A DNA stretch of 5,573 nucleotides from the NCBI GenBank assembly GCA_016283075.1, contig JAEEMF010000042.1, positions 1-5,573 on the forward strand, written 5' to 3'. A program made the translations under genes and the position numbers. Under the pieces are notes generated by a model, which was not told the origin of the DNA, searched no databases, and saw only the letters and a program-made list of their open reading frames with translations. Shown piece after piece: positions 5,419 to 5,573 of this stretch. How positions within the stretch are numbered: position 1 is the first letter of the stretch; each line of letters opens with the position of its first letter. This DNA comes from Bacilli bacterium. Its GTDB lineage: Bacteria; Bacillota_I; Bacilli_A; RF39; UBA660.

Positions 5419-5441
5419 GATAGAGCAATCTATCTTTTTTT
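5417..5441 (+). terminator. Intrinsic terminator of the ybeY-DUF212 operon
   Basis: An 8-bp perfect stem, AAGATAGA (5417-5424) with TCTATCTT (5429-5436), is capped by a stable GCAA tetraloop (GNRA class). T5435-5441 form the U-run. The stem begins inside the TAA stop codon of the last operon gene. Confidence 0.9.
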
Positions 5442-5442
5442 A

Positions 5443-5451
5443 TGATATAAT
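5443..5451 (+). promoter_or_regulatory. Extended -10 promoter of the last, partial gene
   Basis: TGATATAAT contains a perfect TATAAT (5446-5451) preceded by the TG of an extended -10 element. The expected -35 position (about 5423-5428) falls in the terminator stem and does not match the consensus, so the promoter would rely on the TG motif. A start near 5458 gives a short leader with an AGGAG ribosome-binding site. Confidence 0.6.
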
Positions 5452-5475
5452 TATTTTAGAATAGGAGTATGTAAG

Positions 5476-5573
5476 TTGAAGAATATAAGAGGATATATTA
5501 TCATCTTTATATTTGGAGCACTTATTTTTAGTATAAGTGCTGTTTTTGCGTACTCATATTTTGCACAAAACAT
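5476..5573 (+). CDS. N-terminus of a probable secreted or membrane protein (partial)
   Basis: Translation most likely starts at TTG 5476: AGGAG (5463-5467) lies 8 bases upstream, and the ATG at 5469 is followed at once by TAA. The 32 visible codons encode a basic start (MKNIRG), a long hydrophobic core (about 7-25) and then YSYFAQN. This is a typical signal peptide or signal anchor; V-F-A before Y26 is a plausible signal peptidase I site. The gene has its own promoter after the operon terminator, so it is a separate unit. The rest lies beyond the window, and no family can be assigned from this fragment. An alternative is a lytic or envelope protein with an N-terminal anchor. Confidence 0.65.
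   Translation, partial: MKNIRGYIIIFIFGALIFSISAVFAYSYFAQN
5517..5547 (+). other. Terminator-like hairpin within the start of the last gene
   Basis: AGCACTTAT (5517-5525) and ATAAGTGCT (5533-5541) form a perfect 9-bp stem with a 7-base loop, followed by G and five T (5543-5547). It lies about 60 bases after the predicted transcription start and codes for the hydrophobic signal segment. It could act as an attenuator or be a chance product of AT-rich hydrophobic codons. Confidence 0.4.

Overview
The window is AT-rich, compactly organised bacterial chromosome that looks like a low-GC Bacillota (Firmicutes) or a relative of the Mollicutes. Three things support this. The core gene order ybeY-dgkA-cdd-era-recO is typical of Bacillota. 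Arginine is mostly AGA and third positions are A/T-rich. The signals are Gram-positive in style: purine-rich Shine-Dalgarno sites, TTGAAT/TTGAAA-N17-TATAAT promoters and hairpin plus U-run terminators. Tryptophan is always TGG and one gene ends in TGA, so the standard bacterial code fits and the TGA=Trp code of Mycoplasma does not. I cannot name a genus.

Layout. (1) 1-446: the 3' end of pheT (phenylalanyl-tRNA synthetase beta chain) on the + strand, closed by an intrinsic terminator. (2) 489-1379: a convergent, single-gene unit on the - strand with its own promoter and terminator. It encodes an unrecognised 296-residue soluble protein. (3) 1380-1898: about 520 bases without a confident gene. 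They hold the divergent promoters of the - strand gene and of the next operon, a long inverted repeat, a cluster of TGTAAA-type half sites, a direct repeat that includes the operon's -35 box, and one weak 28-codon ORF. (4) 1899-5418: a tight seven-gene operon, ybeY, dgkA, cdd, era, a DUF1653 gene, recO and a DUF212/YuiD (divergent PAP2-like) gene. Adjacent genes overlap or lie no more than 8 bases apart, and the operon ends in a GCAA-loop terminator. (5) From 5443: an extended -10 promoter and the first 32 codons of a probable secreted or membrane protein that runs off the window.

How the genes work together. The operon combines ribosome/16S rRNA maturation and quality control (YbeY, Era), pyrimidine salvage (Cdd), lipid-carrier or diacylglycerol phosphorylation (DgkA) and recombinational repair (RecO). 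DUF1653 and DUF212 are less understood. A lipid kinase and a PAP2-like membrane protein in one transcript suggest undecaprenyl-phosphate recycling, but that is inference.

I see no clear new defence or mobile system. The parts least explained by known families are the - strand orphan gene, the structured intergenic block upstream of ybeY, and a terminator-like hairpin inside the start of the last gene.
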